Shown: positions 19,048 through 29,226, counted from the first letter of the stretch. The stretch: 64,000 bases of DNA from Komarekiella atlantica HA4396-MV6 (GCA_019359395.1 JAHHHK010000001.1:248001-312000), one strand, 5' to 3'. Numbers and translations are program-made. The notes: a model not told the origin generated them from the letters alone.

Positions 19048-20298
19048 ATGACAGACTATAAACGTAAACGCGTTGTTGTAACTGGTGTTGGCGCGATTAC
19101 ACCTATTGGTAACACACCAACAGAATATTGGGAAGGATTGTTGAGTGGACGTAATGGTATAGACTACATCACTGCTTTTGATGCGTCTCACCATGATTGC
19201 CGCATTGCTGGTGAGGTGAAAAACTTTGATCCACATGATTACTTGGAGCGTAAAGAAGCCAAGCGCATGGATCGATTTGCCCAATTTGGGGTTGCGGCGG
19301 CAAAACAGGCTATCTCCAACGCGCATTTAGTGATTGATGACCTGAATGCAGAACAGATAGGTGTCATGATTGGTTCTGGCATTGGCGGTCTTAAGGTATT
19401 GGAAGACCAACAAACTATCTACCTCAATCGTGGGCCTGACCGCTGTAGCCCATTCATGATCCCGATGATGATTGCCAATATGGCAGCAGGATTAACAGCA
19501 ATTCATACAGGTGCTAAAGGGCCAAATTCTTGCCCTGTAACTGCTTGCGCTGCTGGCTCCAATGCCATAGGGGATGCTTTTCGCCTGATTCAAGGAGGAT
19601 ATGCCCAGGCAATGATTTGCGGAGGGACAGAGGCGGCTGTCACACCATTATCGATAGCTGGGTTTGCAGCAGCACGAGCACTTTCAACTCGTAATGATGA
19701 CCCCGCTCACGCTTGTCGTCCTTTTGACCGCGATCGCGATGGATTTATTCTGGGTGAAGGTGCAGGAATTTTAATTCTAGAAGAACTACAATACGCCCTC
19801 AGTCGCGGCGCTCGAATTTATGCAGAAATAGTCGGTTATGCTATGACTTGTGATGCTTACCATATAACCTCTCCAATACCGGGGGGATTAGGAGCCGCCA
19901 GAGCCATACAATTGGCACTCAAGGACGCAGAATTAACTCCAGAAATGGTAAGCTACATCAATGCTCACGGTACTAGCACTGCGGCTAATGATACAAATGA
20001 AACCGCTGCAATTAAAAAAGCCTTGGGAGAACATGCCTATAAAGTGGCAATTAGCTCCACAAAATCGATGACAGGTCATCTGTTAGGTGGTTCTGGAGGT
20101 ATTGAAGCAGTGGCAACGGTATTAGCGATCGCTAATGACAAAATTCCACCAACAATTAATTTAGAAAATCCCGATATAGAGTGTGATTTAGATTACGTGC
20201 AAAACTATAGCCGCTCTCAAAAAGTCGAGGTGGCATTATCCAACTCTTTTGGGTTTGGTGGCCATAATGTCACACTAGCCTTTAAGAAATACCTCTAA
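19048..20298 (+). CDS. fabF: 3-oxoacyl-ACP synthase II FabF
   Basis: 416 residues, the usual length. This condensing enzyme elongates acyl-ACP with malonyl-ACP. The catalytic Cys lies in 'CPVTACAAGSNAIGDAFR', the two catalytic His in 'INAHGTSTAANDTNE' and 'STKSMTGHLLGGSGGIE', and the C-terminal 'NSFGFGGHNVTLAFKK' is diagnostic. Downstream of acpP on the same strand. Confidence 0.97.
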   Translation: MTDYKRKRVVVTGVGAITPIGNTPTEYWEGLLSGRNGIDYITAFDASHHDCRIAGEVKNFDPHDYLERKEAKRMDRFAQFGVAAAKQAISNAHLVIDDLNAEQIGVMIGSGIGGLKVLEDQQTIYLNRGPDRCSPFMIPMMIANMAAGLTAIHTGAKGPNSCPVTACAAGSNAIGDAFRLIQGGYAQAMICGGTEAAVTPLSIAGFAAARALSTRNDDPAHACRPFDRDRDGFILGEGAGILILEELQYALSRGARIYAEIVGYAMTCDAYHITSPIPGGLGAARAIQLALKDAELTPEMVSYINAHGTSTAANDTNETAAIKKALGEHAYKVAISSTKSMTGHLLGGSGGIEAVATVLAIANDKIPPTINLENPDIECDLDYVQNYSRSQKVEVALSNSFGFGGHNVTLAFKKYL

Positions 20299-20692
20299 AA
20301 TTCTCAATTTTGCCGCTGGTCGGCTCTACTGAAGTGTCAGTGTGAAAAGTATCATAGATATCATTCTGCTCGGAGCTAAGCGTTCAGCATGACCCAATTA
20401 TCAGCTTGATTTATCACCAGAAACTCAGAAGATCCCGCTTGTCCATCAACAATCGGGAATGGGATGATGAGAATACTGTAGGGGAATTTCAATCAGTGTT
20501 CAGTTATCAGTGATTCAGTAACCAGGTTTGTGGAGGTAGAACGAACCTGCCACAAAAGAAAATCACCATTTGCTAAGGGACTCAAACCCAATTCATAAAA
20601 CTGTTAACTGTTAACTGTTAACTGTTAACTGTTAAAGCCCCAGCAAGAGAGAGCTACGAAGAGTGCTAACCCGTCGTTAAAAACAAGAGATT
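20299..20692. other. fabF-tkt spacer
   Basis: 394 bases with no gene. It holds a CTGTTAA heptamer array at 20601-20635. The rest, which must contain the tkt promoter, shows no motif I can defend. Confidence 0.5.
20601..20635. repeat. CTGTTAA heptamer array (5 units)
   Basis: Five perfect CTGTTAA units; this is the TTAACAG array in reverse orientation. It lies about 60 bases upstream of the transketolase start. Confidence 0.9.
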
Positions 20693-22705
20693 ATGGCTGT
20701 TGCAACCCAATCCCTCGAAGAACTTTGTATTAACTCGATTCGCTTTTTGGCTATTGATGCCGTAGAAAAAGCAAAATCGGGACACCCAGGACTGCCGATG
20801 GGCGCGGCTCCGATGGCTTTTGTACTTTGGGATCGCTTCATGCGATTTAACCCCAAAAATCCCAAGTGGTTTAACCGCGATCGCTTTGTCTTGTCTGCCG
20901 GTCATGGCTCCATGTTGCAGTATGCCTTGCTCTACCTAACAGGCTTCGACAGCGTATCGATTGAAGATATCAAGCAATTCCGTCAGTGGGAATCCAAAAC
21001 CCCCGGACACCCCGAAAACTTCATGACCCCAGGCGTAGAAGTAACTACTGGCCCCCTAGGTCAAGGAATTGCGAATGGAGTCGGTTTGGCAATGGCAGAA
21101 GCACACCTTGCCGCAAAATTCAACAAACCTGATGCTAAAATTGTTGACCACTACACCTACGTAATTTTGGGTGACGGTTGCAACATGGAAGGAGTTTCGG
21201 GTGAAGCTGCTTCTTTTGCGGGACACTTGGGATTAGGCAAACTCATCGCTCTGTACGACGACAACCACATCTCCATTGATGGTTCCACAGATGTGGCATT
21301 CACCGAAGATGTTTCCAAGCGGTTTGAAGCTTATGGTTGGCACGTTCTGCATGTCAAAGATGGTAATACAGACTTAGCGGCAATTGAAAAGGCGATCGCC
21401 GAAGCAAAAGCCGTCACCGATAAACCGACCATGATTAAGGTAACAACTACCATTGGTTACGGTTCACCCAACAAGCAAAACACCGCTGGTGTACACGGCG
21501 CAGCTCTGGGTGCGGACGAAGTTGCTTTGACTCGCAAAGAATTGAAGTGGGAACATGAGCCTTTCGTAGTTCCACAAGACGCACTCAACCACATGCATAA
21601 AGCAGTAGAGCGCGGCGCGAACTACGAAACTGAATGGAACAAGACATTTAACGACTACAAAGCGAAATATCCCCAAGAAGCGGCTGAATTTGAACGTTAC
21701 ATTAGCGGCAAACTCCCCGACGCTTGGGATAAAGTACTACCCACCTACACCCCAGAAGACAAAGGACTACCCACCCGTAAGCACTCAGAAACCTGCCTTA
21801 ACAAACTAGCAACGGTTTTACCTGAGCTAATTGGTGGTTCGGCTGATTTAACCCACTCCAATCTTACCGAAGTCAAAGGTAAAGGTGACTTCCAAAAAGG
21901 GCAATACCAAAACCCCAACATCCACTTTGGTGTACGGGAACACGGAATGGGCGCAATCTGTAATGGTATAGCGCTCCATGGTTCGGGATTAATTCCCTAC
22001 GGTGCTACCTTTTTAATCTTCACAGACTACATGCGTGCTGCCATCCGCTTATCCGCCCTGTCTCAAGCTGGCGTGATTTGGGTAATGACCCACGACTCCA
22101 TTGGACAAGGTGAAGATGGCCCAACACACCAACCTATTGAAACGCTAGCTTCCCTGCGAGCCATTCCCAATTTAACGGTAATTCGCCCCGCAGATGGCAA
22201 CGAATCTTCTGGCGCTTACAAAGTGGCAATTGAGAAGGCGAAGCAAAACGCTCCTAGCCTGTTAGCATTCACTCGTCAAAATGTCCCCAACTTGGCAGGT
22301 ACGTCGATTGAGGGCGTGACGAAGGGTGGCTACACCGTGGTAGATAGCCAAGGTACGCCTGATATCATCCTGATTGGCACTGGCTCCGAATTGAACCTTT
22401 GTGTCACCGCAGCCGAGAAACTCACGGCTGAGGGCAAGAAAGTTCGTGTTGTCTCCATGCCCTCAACTGATTTGTTTGACGCACAGGATGCGGCTTATAA
22501 AGAGTCTATTCTGCCTAAAGCTGTCACCAAGCGTTTGGCTGTAGAAGCTGCTGCTAGTTTTGGTTGGCACAAATATATAGGCATTGAAGGCGATACTGTT
22601 AGTATTGATCGCTTTGGTGCTTCGGCTCCAGGCGGTGTTTGTCTAGAGAAGTTTGGTTTTAGCGTTGATAATGTGTTAGCTAAAGCTAAGCAATTGTTGG
22701 GTTAA
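20693..22705 (+). CDS. tktA: Transketolase
   Basis: 670 residues, normal length. Transfers two-carbon units using thiamine diphosphate in the Calvin cycle and the pentose phosphate pathway. The first-domain motif '[19 protein letters not shown]', the ThDP/Mg2+ motif '[22 protein letters not shown]' and the pyrimidine-domain '[27 protein letters not shown]' are all present. A strong terminator follows, so this is probably a single-gene transcript. Start ATG 20693. Confidence 0.97.
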   Translation: MAVATQSLEELCINSIRFLAIDAVEKAKSGHPGLPMGAAPMAFVLWDRFMRFNPKNPKWFNRDRFVLSAGHGSMLQYALLYLTGFDSVSIEDIKQFRQWESKTPGHPENFMTPGVEVTTGPLGQGIANGVGLAMAEAHLAAKFNKPDAKIVDHYTYVILGDGCNMEGVSGEAASFAGHLGLGKLIALYDDNHISIDGSTDVAFTEDVSKRFEAYGWHVLHVKDGNTDLAAIEKAIAEAKAVTDKPTMIKVTTTIGYGSPNKQNTAGVHGAALGADEVALTRKELKWEHEPFVVPQDALNHMHKAVERGANYETEWNKTFNDYKAKYPQEAAEFERYISGKLPDAWDKVLPTYTPEDKGLPTRKHSETCLNKLATVLPELIGGSADLTHSNLTEVKGKGDFQKGQYQNPNIHFGVREHGMGAICNGIALHGSGLIPYGATFLIFTDYMRAAIRLSALSQAGVIWVMTHDSIGQGEDGPTHQPIETLASLRAIPNLTVIRPADGNESSGAYKVAIEKAKQNAPSLLAFTRQNVPNLAGTSIEGVTKGGYTVVDSQGTPDIILIGTGSELNLCVTAAEKLTAEGKKVRVVSMPSTDLFDAQDAAYKESILPKAVTKRLAVEAAASFGWHKYIGIEGDTVSIDRFGASAPGGVCLEKFGFSVDNVLAKAKQLLG

Positions 22706-22734
22706 TAGCAACGGAATATTCTCTTATTTTGTGG

Positions 22735-22762
22735 GGTGGGCTGAAAAGTCCGCCTTTTTTTT
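22735..22762 (+). terminator. Intrinsic terminator after tkt
   Basis: An 8-bp stem, GGTGGGCT pairing with AGTCCGCC through G-C, A-T and G-T pairs, closed by a GAAA tetraloop and followed by eight T. It begins 30 bases after the tkt stop. Confidence 0.88.
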
Positions 22763-22827
22763 CGCAGTGGTTCACTCAGGAGAATTGTTTATAATTAGGG
22801 TATTTAGTTAATTAATCAAAGTAAATC

Positions 22828-23121
22828 ATGCCAGAAGTTGCTAATTATCATCAAGAACTCTTGAACCGGATCTCGCCAATTGTTGAAAAGCTGATTCAAT
22901 GTAATAGTTTATATCAAGTCAAGTTAAACCAACGAGAAATGATCGAAATGTTGGTAGAACTATTTGGGCAGTTCTCTCCTGAAGAAATGAGAGCTATTAC
23001 CGAGCATGAGCTAACACGTAGAATTGATAAGATTCTTGTCTTAGAGGCTGTTTCTGGTACGTTAAATGATTTGATGCCAGAGCAAATCAAAATGTACGAT
23101 GAAGCAGTAAAACGAAAATAG
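22828..23121 (+). CDS. Putative antitoxin partner of PIN protein
   Basis: 97 residues, helical and charged, ending 'DEAVKRK'. It does not show an AbrB, Phd/YefM or RHH N-terminal DNA-binding signature that I recognise. It ends 5 bases before the start of a PIN-domain toxin, the standard antitoxin-toxin order. Function as antitoxin is inferred from position and size only. Confidence 0.6.
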   Translation: MPEVANYHQELLNRISPIVEKLIQCNSLYQVKLNQREMIEMLVELFGQFSPEEMRAITEHELTRRIDKILVLEAVSGTLNDLMPEQIKMYDEAVKRK

Positions 23122-23126
23122 ATTAA

Positions 23127-23537
23127 GTGACTTATTTATTAGATACAAATGTTGTTAGTTACATTTTGAGGATAAATACAACTGTTGGTAAGAAACTACG
23201 GGATGCTAATCGTTCGGGACAAGAAGTGTTTATTAGTTGCATAACTTATTATGAAGTTAAAAGAGGGCTTTTGTATGCAAATGCTACGAGGCAGCTAGCA
23301 GAATTTAATCAGTTTTATAGAAAGTATGAAGTTTTATTCTTGAATGATATAGAAATTCTTGAGAGAGCCTGCGAAATTCATGCGAATTTACAACGCAGAG
23401 GTTTGATGATACAAGAACAAGATATATTAATTGCGGCTACAGCGATCGCACGCAGATTAATTTTAGTTTCTAATGATTCTGATTTGCTCAGAGTTCAGGA
23501 TATTAGTTTAGAAAATTGGGCAAGAATAGAATATTGA
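23127..23537 (+). CDS. VapC-like PIN-domain ribonuclease toxin
   Basis: 136 residues from GTG 23127. 'YLLDTNVVSYIL' supplies the first catalytic Asp, a Glu follows in 'CITYYEVKRGL', and 'QEQDILIAATAIARRLILVSNDSDLLRV' supplies the last acidic cluster of a type II PIN ribonuclease. VapC proteins cleave tRNA or rRNA when freed from their antitoxin. The upstream 97-residue gene is the likely antitoxin; the spacing of 5 bases argues for co-translation. Confidence 0.85.
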   Translation: MTYLLDTNVVSYILRINTTVGKKLRDANRSGQEVFISCITYYEVKRGLLYANATRQLAEFNQFYRKYEVLFLNDIEILERACEIHANLQRRGLMIQEQDILIAATAIARRLILVSNDSDLLRVQDISLENWARIEY

Positions 23538-23597
23538 GTTTGAACTGGTAAGTAAATTCCTATTGGAGCAATATTTAATTTAGTTCCATTGATTTAA

Positions 23598-24509
23598 TTA
23601 TTTAAAATTATAGGCAGGCAATCCAGTAACATCAGTTTGGAGAGCAAACACATCGCCAGAGTAGAAACTTTTTTCGATTTCCGTTTGGCTGAGTCCAACT
23701 GAGGCTGTGGTAATGTAAAGAGTCTGCAAATCCTCGCCCCCAAAGGTGCAGCTTGTTGGCAACTGTACAGGTAACTTGATCCGCAATATCTCTTCACCTT
23801 GGGGATTGAAACGAATTACACACCAGCCGTTCCACATCGCTGACCAGATATGTCCTTGACTGTCTATCGTTAACCCATCAGGATAAAAGGACTCATCAGT
23901 TAAATCAACAAAAATGTGGCGATCGCTTATGCTGCCCGTTGCTGAATTAAAATCATAAGCGTATATCTTTTGCTGGGGAGAATCGGTTAAGTAAAATGTC
24001 TTTTGATCAGGACTCCATCCCAACCCATTAGAGATAGTTAATCCTGTTTCCATGACATGTAAAGAGCCATCAGGGTCATAGCGATAAAGGCTAGCCTGCG
24101 GTTGTTCTAAAGAATGCATTGAGCCGAACCAAAAACGACCTTGAGAGTCGCATTTCCCATCATTGAAACGGTTATCCGGCAAATCTGCTTCAATTTCAAG
24201 GATAGGAGTTACTACACCTGTCTGAGTGTTAAGGAAAGCCAGGTGATGACGCAGCGCCATAATCAATCGATTTGTACCTGCTATGGCGATCGCTCCCACC
24301 ACATCCCCCACATCAAAAAAGGTATTATTTCCTGTAGCAGGATGGAACTGATGCACTCGATGATTGTAAATATCGATCCAGTAAAGTAGCTTTTGTGTTG
24401 AGTCCCAAATCGGGACTTCACCCAAGCGAGCACGCGCTTCTAAAACATTGTGGAGTGGATATTGTAAAATCTCGGTCATATTATTAATAGATACTAATTT
24501 TAGTGACAT
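23598..24509 (-). CDS. SMP-30/gluconolactonase family protein
   Basis: 303 residues; a start at 24479 (MTEILQYPL) is an equally plausible N-terminus. A six-bladed beta-propeller with the SMP-30/LRE signature: metal-ligand Glu in 'ARLGEVPIWD', 'NRFNDGKCDSQGRFWFGSM', Asn in 'TISNGLGWSPDQKTFYLTD' and Asp in 'SFYPDGLTIDSQGHIW'. Members hydrolyse sugar lactones such as gluconolactone with a divalent metal. The exact substrate cannot be told. No clear operon partner. Confidence 0.88.
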   Translation of the reverse strand: MSLKLVSINNMTEILQYPLHNVLEARARLGEVPIWDSTQKLLYWIDIYNHRVHQFHPATGNNTFFDVGDVVGAIAIAGTNRLIMALRHHLAFLNTQTGVVTPILEIEADLPDNRFNDGKCDSQGRFWFGSMHSLEQPQASLYRYDPDGSLHVMETGLTISNGLGWSPDQKTFYLTDSPQQKIYAYDFNSATGSISDRHIFVDLTDESFYPDGLTIDSQGHIWSAMWNGWCVIRFNPQGEEILRIKLPVQLPTSCTFGGEDLQTLYITTASVGLSQTEIEKSFYSGDVFALQTDVTGLPAYNFK

Positions 24510-24701
24510 TTACACAATTCATTAACAACAGGTGTTCTTCAGCAATCAACTGGGATTGCTATATTCAATAGTTAGAAAAACCTTGTGATTTGAGTAATGC
24601 GACGAAAATAACACGATCAATCTACAGTAAAAAATAAAGACGCCATTGATCGCGTCTCTCGCAGGTATAAGAAAAAATCTTTCTTTGAACTTTTGACTTT
24701 T

Positions 24702-25436
24702 ATGTATCAAACAGATCCTCCTCGTCCTGCCAAAGAAGTCTTACCTACCATGTATGATCTCCCCAGTGAAGATCCCAAGGAGCCTGGCTTGCCTGACGAA
24801 TTTCACATTTTTCAACCCCAGCTTTTGCGCGAAACGTTTTCTCCACCCAACTATCCACCAGACCAGGTATTTGTTGCTAGTGACCTAAACCTTTATTATG
24901 ACCCTCAGCATACACTGTGGTACAAACGCCCAGACTGGTTTGCGGCTGTAGGAGTTTCGCGTCTTTATGAACAGCAGAACTTGCGTCTAAGTTATGTCAT
25001 CTGGCAAGAAGGAGTTGCTCCCTTTATAGCGGTAGAATTGCTCTCTCCTGGAACTGAAAAAGAAGATTTAGGACAAACCCTACGGGAAATTAACCAACCG
25101 CCCACGAAATGGGAAGTTTATGAGCGGATTTTGCGGATTCCTTACTACATTGTGTTTGACCGCTACACTGACAAACTACAAGTTTTCCAACTAGTTGCAG
25201 ACCGTTACAGCGAGTTGAACTTAAGTACACCACGGGTGTGGATGCCTGGTTTGCAACTAGGCTTAGGACTGTGGCAAGGTTCTTACCAAGGAATTGAGCG
25301 ATTGTGGTTACGTTGGTACGACGTGACTGGGAATTGGGTTCCTACTCCAGTAGAACAGATAGAACAAAAAAACCAAAGAATTGAGCAATTAGCGACACAA
25401 CTGCGAGAGTTGGGCATTAATCCTAATGAGTTATGA
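24702..25436 (+). CDS. Uma2 (DUF820) family protein
   Basis: 244 residues from ATG 24702; TTG 24693 is an in-frame upstream alternative. 'WYKRPDWFAAVGV', 'PFIAVELLSPGTEKEDLG' and 'IPYYIVFDR' match the Uma2/DUF820 restriction-endonuclease-like fold, which is greatly expanded in cyanobacteria. The PD-ExK-like acidic residues appear as VELLSPGTE. Its C-terminal 'IEQKNQRIEQLATQLRELGINPNEL' is the usual short coiled coil of this paralog group. Whether these proteins cut DNA in the cell is unknown. Confidence 0.85.
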   Translation: MYQTDPPRPAKEVLPTMYDLPSEDPKEPGLPDEFHIFQPQLLRETFSPPNYPPDQVFVASDLNLYYDPQHTLWYKRPDWFAAVGVSRLYEQQNLRLSYVIWQEGVAPFIAVELLSPGTEKEDLGQTLREINQPPTKWEVYERILRIPYYIVFDRYTDKLQVFQLVADRYSELNLSTPRVWMPGLQLGLGLWQGSYQGIERLWLRWYDVTGNWVPTPVEQIEQKNQRIEQLATQLRELGINPNEL

Positions 25437-25440
25437 GGTG

Positions 25441-25507
25441 CGATGCTCCTTATGGGAGCCGCTACGCGATACTCCCGCAGGGAGTGGCTGCCGCCATCGC
25501 GTCAGTA
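25441..25507. repeat. Interspersed GC-rich palindromic repeat
   Basis: Directly after the Uma2 stop lies a palindrome-rich stretch beginning GCGATGCTCCTTATGGGAG, with CTCCCGCAGGGAG in the middle and ending CCATCGCG. It resembles the interspersed palindromic repeats of Nostoc chromosomes. Confidence 0.6.
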
Positions 25508-25581
25508 GGGGCAAACAGTAAAGCTATTTTTAGCTGAAGTTGACACCAATGAACGATGTTGTGCCCTGATCGTGTCGTTTA

Positions 25582-26517
25582 TCAAGCTTGCAAAATTTCC
25601 TCATCCACAGAGAAATCGACATCGGTCTTATCTCGCCCAGAAGCCAAATAATCATTCTCCAATGAGTCTTGTAGTCCAGAAATCAAATCATACTCCGGTT
25701 GCCAACTCAATTCTGTAATGGCTTTATTTACTGAAGCAAAGAAATGCTGCACCCGCATTGGAAAAGCTTTGCGCTTGCCGAAATCAAACTTTTTCGGGTC
25801 GTAGTGGACAATTTTCACAGCATCGGGTGACTTGCCAGCAGCAACAGCACTAGCACGGGCTAAACCATCAAAAGTAACAAAGCGATCGCCAGAGACATTG
25901 TAAATCTGCCCAACTGCCTGCTCATTATCCAAAACCTGAGTCATTGCTTTTGCCAGGTCTTTCACGTGACCTAGCTGAGTAATATGTAATCCATTCCCAG
26001 GAATAGGAATCGGGCGATCGCGCACAATTCTGTCAAAAAACCAGCTTTCTAACTCGTTATAATTACGGGGCCCGTAAATATAGGTGGGACGAATGGAGGT
26101 AAAGGGTAATCCCAATTGCGTTAGATAAGCTTCTGTTTCATGTTTACCCCGGTGACGGCTTTTCGGATCGACGGTATCGCCTTCTACATGGGGTAATTGA
26201 TCAGATTTTAGATATACTCCCGCAGAACTCATATACACAAAATGTTGTACGCGCTCTTGAAAAATTTCTGCTAGCGGTTGGGTATCAGTAAGTTCCCGTC
26301 CGTTATTGTCAAAAATGACATCAAACTTTTCTTGTGATAACTTTTCCTTTAGTTGAGTTGCGTCAGTGCGATCGCCTGTAATTTGTCCTACTCCTGGCAA
26401 GGAAGGTACTGGACGATTGCCACGATTGAACAGTACCACCTCGTGTCCTTGTTCCACCAGTAGTTGAGTCAGGTAGACACCAATGAACCGAGTCCCACCC
26501 ATAATTAGAATTCGCAT
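25582..26517 (-). CDS. CSP41-like NAD-dependent epimerase/dehydratase
   Basis: 311 residues. The N-terminal Rossmann motif MGGTRFIGVYLTQLL is followed by 'FVYMSSAGVYLKSDQLPH' and 'TSIRPTYIYGPRNYNELESWFFDRI'. This arrangement matches the atypical short-chain dehydrogenase group that includes chloroplast CSP41, an RNA-binding protein linked to rRNA and transcription. The catalytic YxxxK is modified, as in that group. It sits at the edge of the polysaccharide cluster but faces away from it, so a sugar-epimerase role is less likely. Confidence 0.8.
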   Translation of the reverse strand: MRILIMGGTRFIGVYLTQLLVEQGHEVVLFNRGNRPVPSLPGVGQITGDRTDATQLKEKLSQEKFDVIFDNNGRELTDTQPLAEIFQERVQHFVYMSSAGVYLKSDQLPHVEGDTVDPKSRHRGKHETEAYLTQLGLPFTSIRPTYIYGPRNYNELESWFFDRIVRDRPIPIPGNGLHITQLGHVKDLAKAMTQVLDNEQAVGQIYNVSGDRFVTFDGLARASAVAAGKSPDAVKIVHYDPKKFDFGKRKAFPMRVQHFFASVNKAITELSWQPEYDLISGLQDSLENDYLASGRDKTDVDFSVDEEILQA

Positions 26518-26573
26518 AAATTCCCAGTTCCTATTACTCAGTTGTCAAGGGATTAGGGATTGGGGACACTTAA

Positions 26574-26640
26574 GCGGGGGAAAAGGTTAAAGGGGAAGGG
26601 GATATTTTTCCCTTTCCCCCTTACCCCTTTCCCCAAGACC
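26574..26640. repeat. G-rich/C-rich imperfect hairpin element
   Basis: A purine arm (GGGGGAAAAGGTTAAAGGGG, 26574 on) is mirrored by a pyrimidine arm (CCCTTTCCCCCTTACCCC) around an ATATTTTT centre. Frames on both strands stay open through it but look like low-complexity translation. Comparable G-rich inserts occur at 41519-41601, inside cobT. Confidence 0.65.
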
Positions 26641-26815
26641 GCTTCCCCTATGCCCCAATTTGAGGTTATCAGGTTACAGATCCCTCTGGAACCTCTAAAG
26701 GAAGGATTACGTCTTAGAGTTAATCTGGGGCGCTTCCCATTCACTAATCACAACGGGAAACTTTTCAGTTAACCTCATAAATTACCCAAGTGCTTTCCAT
26801 CTATTCAAGTTAGCT

Positions 26816-27958
26816 GTGCCCTTGAAATATGCTTTGGTTCATGAGTGGCTAACGCCTAAAGCCACCGGCGGTTCAGAACTCGTTGTACGGGAAATTTTGA
26901 ATCACATTGATGCTGATTTGTATGCCCTCATCGACTTTGAATCCAGCAATTCTGAAAGTTATTTATATAAGCGTCAGATTGGTAAGACGTTTCTCCAACA
27001 CTTTCCCTACGCCCGCAATGGTGTACAAAAATATTTGCCTTTGTGGCCGTTGGCGATTGAACAACTGGATTTGCGGCAGTATGACGTAATTCTGTCTTCA
27101 TCCCATGCTGTTGCTAAAGGAATGCTCACCACTTCTGAGCAGTTGCATATTTGCTACTGTCACAGTCCTATGCGCTACGCCTGGGACTTGACTTTTGATT
27201 ATCTGCGCTACAGCAAACTGGGTAGTGGTTTACCTGGGTGGGTTACACGATACTTATTGCATCGTTTGCGCCAATGGGATGTATTAAGCGCGAATCGGGT
27301 TGATTACTTTATTGCCAACTCCCAGTATACATCTCGTCGGATTTGGCGTTGCTATCGGCGAGAAGCAACAGTCATCTACCCACCAGTGAATATTGAGAAA
27401 TTTCCATTTTCACCGCAGAAAGAGGATTTTTACCTCATAGTTTCCCGGCTAGTGAGTTACAAACAAGTATCTTTGATTGTCAAAGCTTTTAATCAACTAA
27501 AACGACCATTGGTCGTAATTGGTACAGGAGATGAAATGAACCAAATTCGCAAGATAGCAAATCCTAATATTCAAATACTAGGATGGCAACCCGATAATGT
27601 GGTAAAAAAATATATGGCTAATGCCAAAGCGTTTGTATATGCAGCTTGTGAAGATTTTGGCATTGCCCTAGTAGAAGCGCAAGCTTGTGGAACTCCAGTG
27701 ATTGCTTATGGTGCAGGAGGTGCTCTAGAAACTGTGCGAGATATTTGTTCCTATGGAGATACGGGAACTGGTATATTCTTCAAAAAGCAAACAGAGGAAG
27801 CTTTAGTTGCAGCAGTGGAAAAGTTTGAAATGCATAAGGGTTTGTTCAATCCTGAGTATATGCGATCGCACGCCGCGCAGTTTTCGCCACAAATCTTTGC
27901 AGAACGCTACCTAGATTTTTTAGAAAAGTGCAACGCAAAAAGACCTTCCTGGGAGTGA
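26816..27958 (+). CDS. GT4-family glycosyltransferase
   Basis: 380 residues from GTG 26816. Two Rossmann-like halves: 'HEWLTPKATGGSELVVREIL' near the N-terminus and, in the C-terminal half, 'YLIVSRLVSYKQVSLIVKAF' and 'CEDFGIALVEAQACGTPVIAYGAGGA', the E-x7-E motif of retaining GT4 enzymes. It transfers a sugar from a nucleotide donor to a lipid-linked or glycan acceptor. It starts a plus-strand run with a sugar transferase, gmd and fcl, so it probably builds an exopolysaccharide or O-antigen repeat unit. Confidence 0.88.
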   Translation: MPLKYALVHEWLTPKATGGSELVVREILNHIDADLYALIDFESSNSESYLYKRQIGKTFLQHFPYARNGVQKYLPLWPLAIEQLDLRQYDVILSSSHAVAKGMLTTSEQLHICYCHSPMRYAWDLTFDYLRYSKLGSGLPGWVTRYLLHRLRQWDVLSANRVDYFIANSQYTSRRIWRCYRREATVIYPPVNIEKFPFSPQKEDFYLIVSRLVSYKQVSLIVKAFNQLKRPLVVIGTGDEMNQIRKIANPNIQILGWQPDNVVKKYMANAKAFVYAACEDFGIALVEAQACGTPVIAYGAGGALETVRDICSYGDTGTGIFFKKQTEEALVAAVEKFEMHKGLFNPEYMRSHAAQFSPQIFAERYLDFLEKCNAKRPSWE

Positions 27959-28067
27959 TGGTCTAGATTTGTTTATTTGTTTTGTAGGCTTTTGGCAATT
28001 TACCTCCAGAAGCACCTCCTTTTGGCTTTAAGATTGGGACTATGTGTGGTGTGGATTGTTAAGGAGT

Positions 28068-28802
28068 ATGATGACTGCCCAGAGCTCACTCCTCTCCGGC
28101 AAGCGATCGCGTACTTTCTTAAAACGTGGTCAAAAAACTAAGACGCCTAGGGTTAAACCCAAAGGTTTGTCTTTTCAGGGTTTAAACGGAGAGTTTGCCA
28201 AGCGACTGTTCGATATAGTGTTTTCGTTGTTAGTGTTGATTTTGTTCCTCCCCGTTTACTTAATCTTGGCCTTGCTAATTGCTTTAAGCTCAGAAGGCCC
28301 GATTTTTTACGTCCAGGAACGGGTCGGCAAAAATTACAAACGCTTTAATTGTATTAAATTCCGCACAATGGTGAGCAATGCTGATGAAGTTCTCATACAA
28401 ATGATGGAAACATCCCCTCAGCTGCGGCAAGAATTTGAAACTAGTTTTAAGCTCAAGCAAGATCCCAGAATTACAAAAATTGGTCGATTTTTGCGAATTA
28501 CTAGCTTAGACGAATTTCCCCAGTTCTGGAACGTTTTAAAAGGGGATATGAGTGTTGTCGGCCCGCGACCCTTAGTAGCGGAAGAACTACCAAAATACGG
28601 TTGTCACATCGAAGAGATTTTGACAATTCGTCCAGGAATCACTGGCTTGTGGCAAGTGTCTGGGCGTAATGATATTCCATATCCTCGAAGAGTCCAAATA
28701 GACCTGCATTATGTCAAATTTAGGAATCTTTGGCTCGATTTATGGATCATCTTGAAAACTATCGATGTGGTCATTATGCCCAAAAATAACGGAGCATACT
28801 GA
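28068..28802 (+). CDS. Polyprenyl-phosphate sugar-1-phosphate transferase
   Basis: 244 residues from ATG 28068; ATG 28071 is equivalent, and AAGGAG at 28061-28066 fits the second better. A basic N-terminus is followed by one membrane segment (about residues 48-73), then the bacterial sugar transferase domain: 'VQERVGKNYKRFNCIKFRTM', 'ITKIGRFLRITSLDEFPQFWNVLKGDMSVVGPRP' and 'IRPGITGLWQVSGRND'. This short WcaJ/WbaP-type enzyme starts glycan assembly by loading a sugar phosphate on undecaprenyl phosphate. Second gene of the cluster. Confidence 0.92.
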   Translation: MMTAQSSLLSGKRSRTFLKRGQKTKTPRVKPKGLSFQGLNGEFAKRLFDIVFSLLVLILFLPVYLILALLIALSSEGPIFYVQERVGKNYKRFNCIKFRTMVSNADEVLIQMMETSPQLRQEFETSFKLKQDPRITKIGRFLRITSLDEFPQFWNVLKGDMSVVGPRPLVAEELPKYGCHIEEILTIRPGITGLWQVSGRNDIPYPRRVQIDLHYVKFRNLWLDLWIILKTIDVVIMPKNNGAY

Positions 28803-29226
28803 GAAACTACTTCGGGTGATTTTGTGGGGCAGTTAATGCCCCAAAGGACAATGATTCTTTAGCAACTGAACTGAGACATAAAACTATTTACGTACGTGTT
28901 TTCCTTTTAAATACACATAACGTCTTTCTAGTAACAAAATAACCTCGGCTAATCTAAATACCAATTTATTTAGCCTTCACAAAAACCCAAGGTGTATAAA
29001 GTTTCGGCAAAGATTAAAAAATTATACACAATCTCTAAGGAATCTTTATTTAACTTAGGTAAGGCTTACTTGTTAAAGTACTTTTGATTAAGTATATTTA
29101 TTTACGTAAAGTTCTGATATCAACTAGAACTCGTATGTTTCCCATTAGGCAATTTAGCAATTAACTGCTAGGTTGTATCAGATTGACTGTAACTTTTTCA
29201 TCGAAGACAACAAGGGATAATTGAGC
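28803..29226. other. AT-rich spacer upstream of gmd
   Basis: 424 bases, strongly AT-rich, with no credible gene. It probably carries a promoter for gmd-fcl. I see no repeat array or convincing operator. Confidence 0.5.

Noticed and set aside
18830-19051. 73-codon frame overlapping the fabF start
   Set aside because: Composition is unlike a protein, no ribosome-binding site, and it would overlap the strong fabF start.
25582-26517. Nucleotide-sugar epimerase of the polysaccharide cluster
   Set aside because: The sequence pattern follows the CSP41-like atypical SDR group and the gene points away from the cluster.
26553-26772. Frames on both strands across the G-rich hairpin
   Set aside because: Low-complexity translations (many Pro/Phe/Lys/Gly) of an inverted repeat; no plausible ribosome-binding site.
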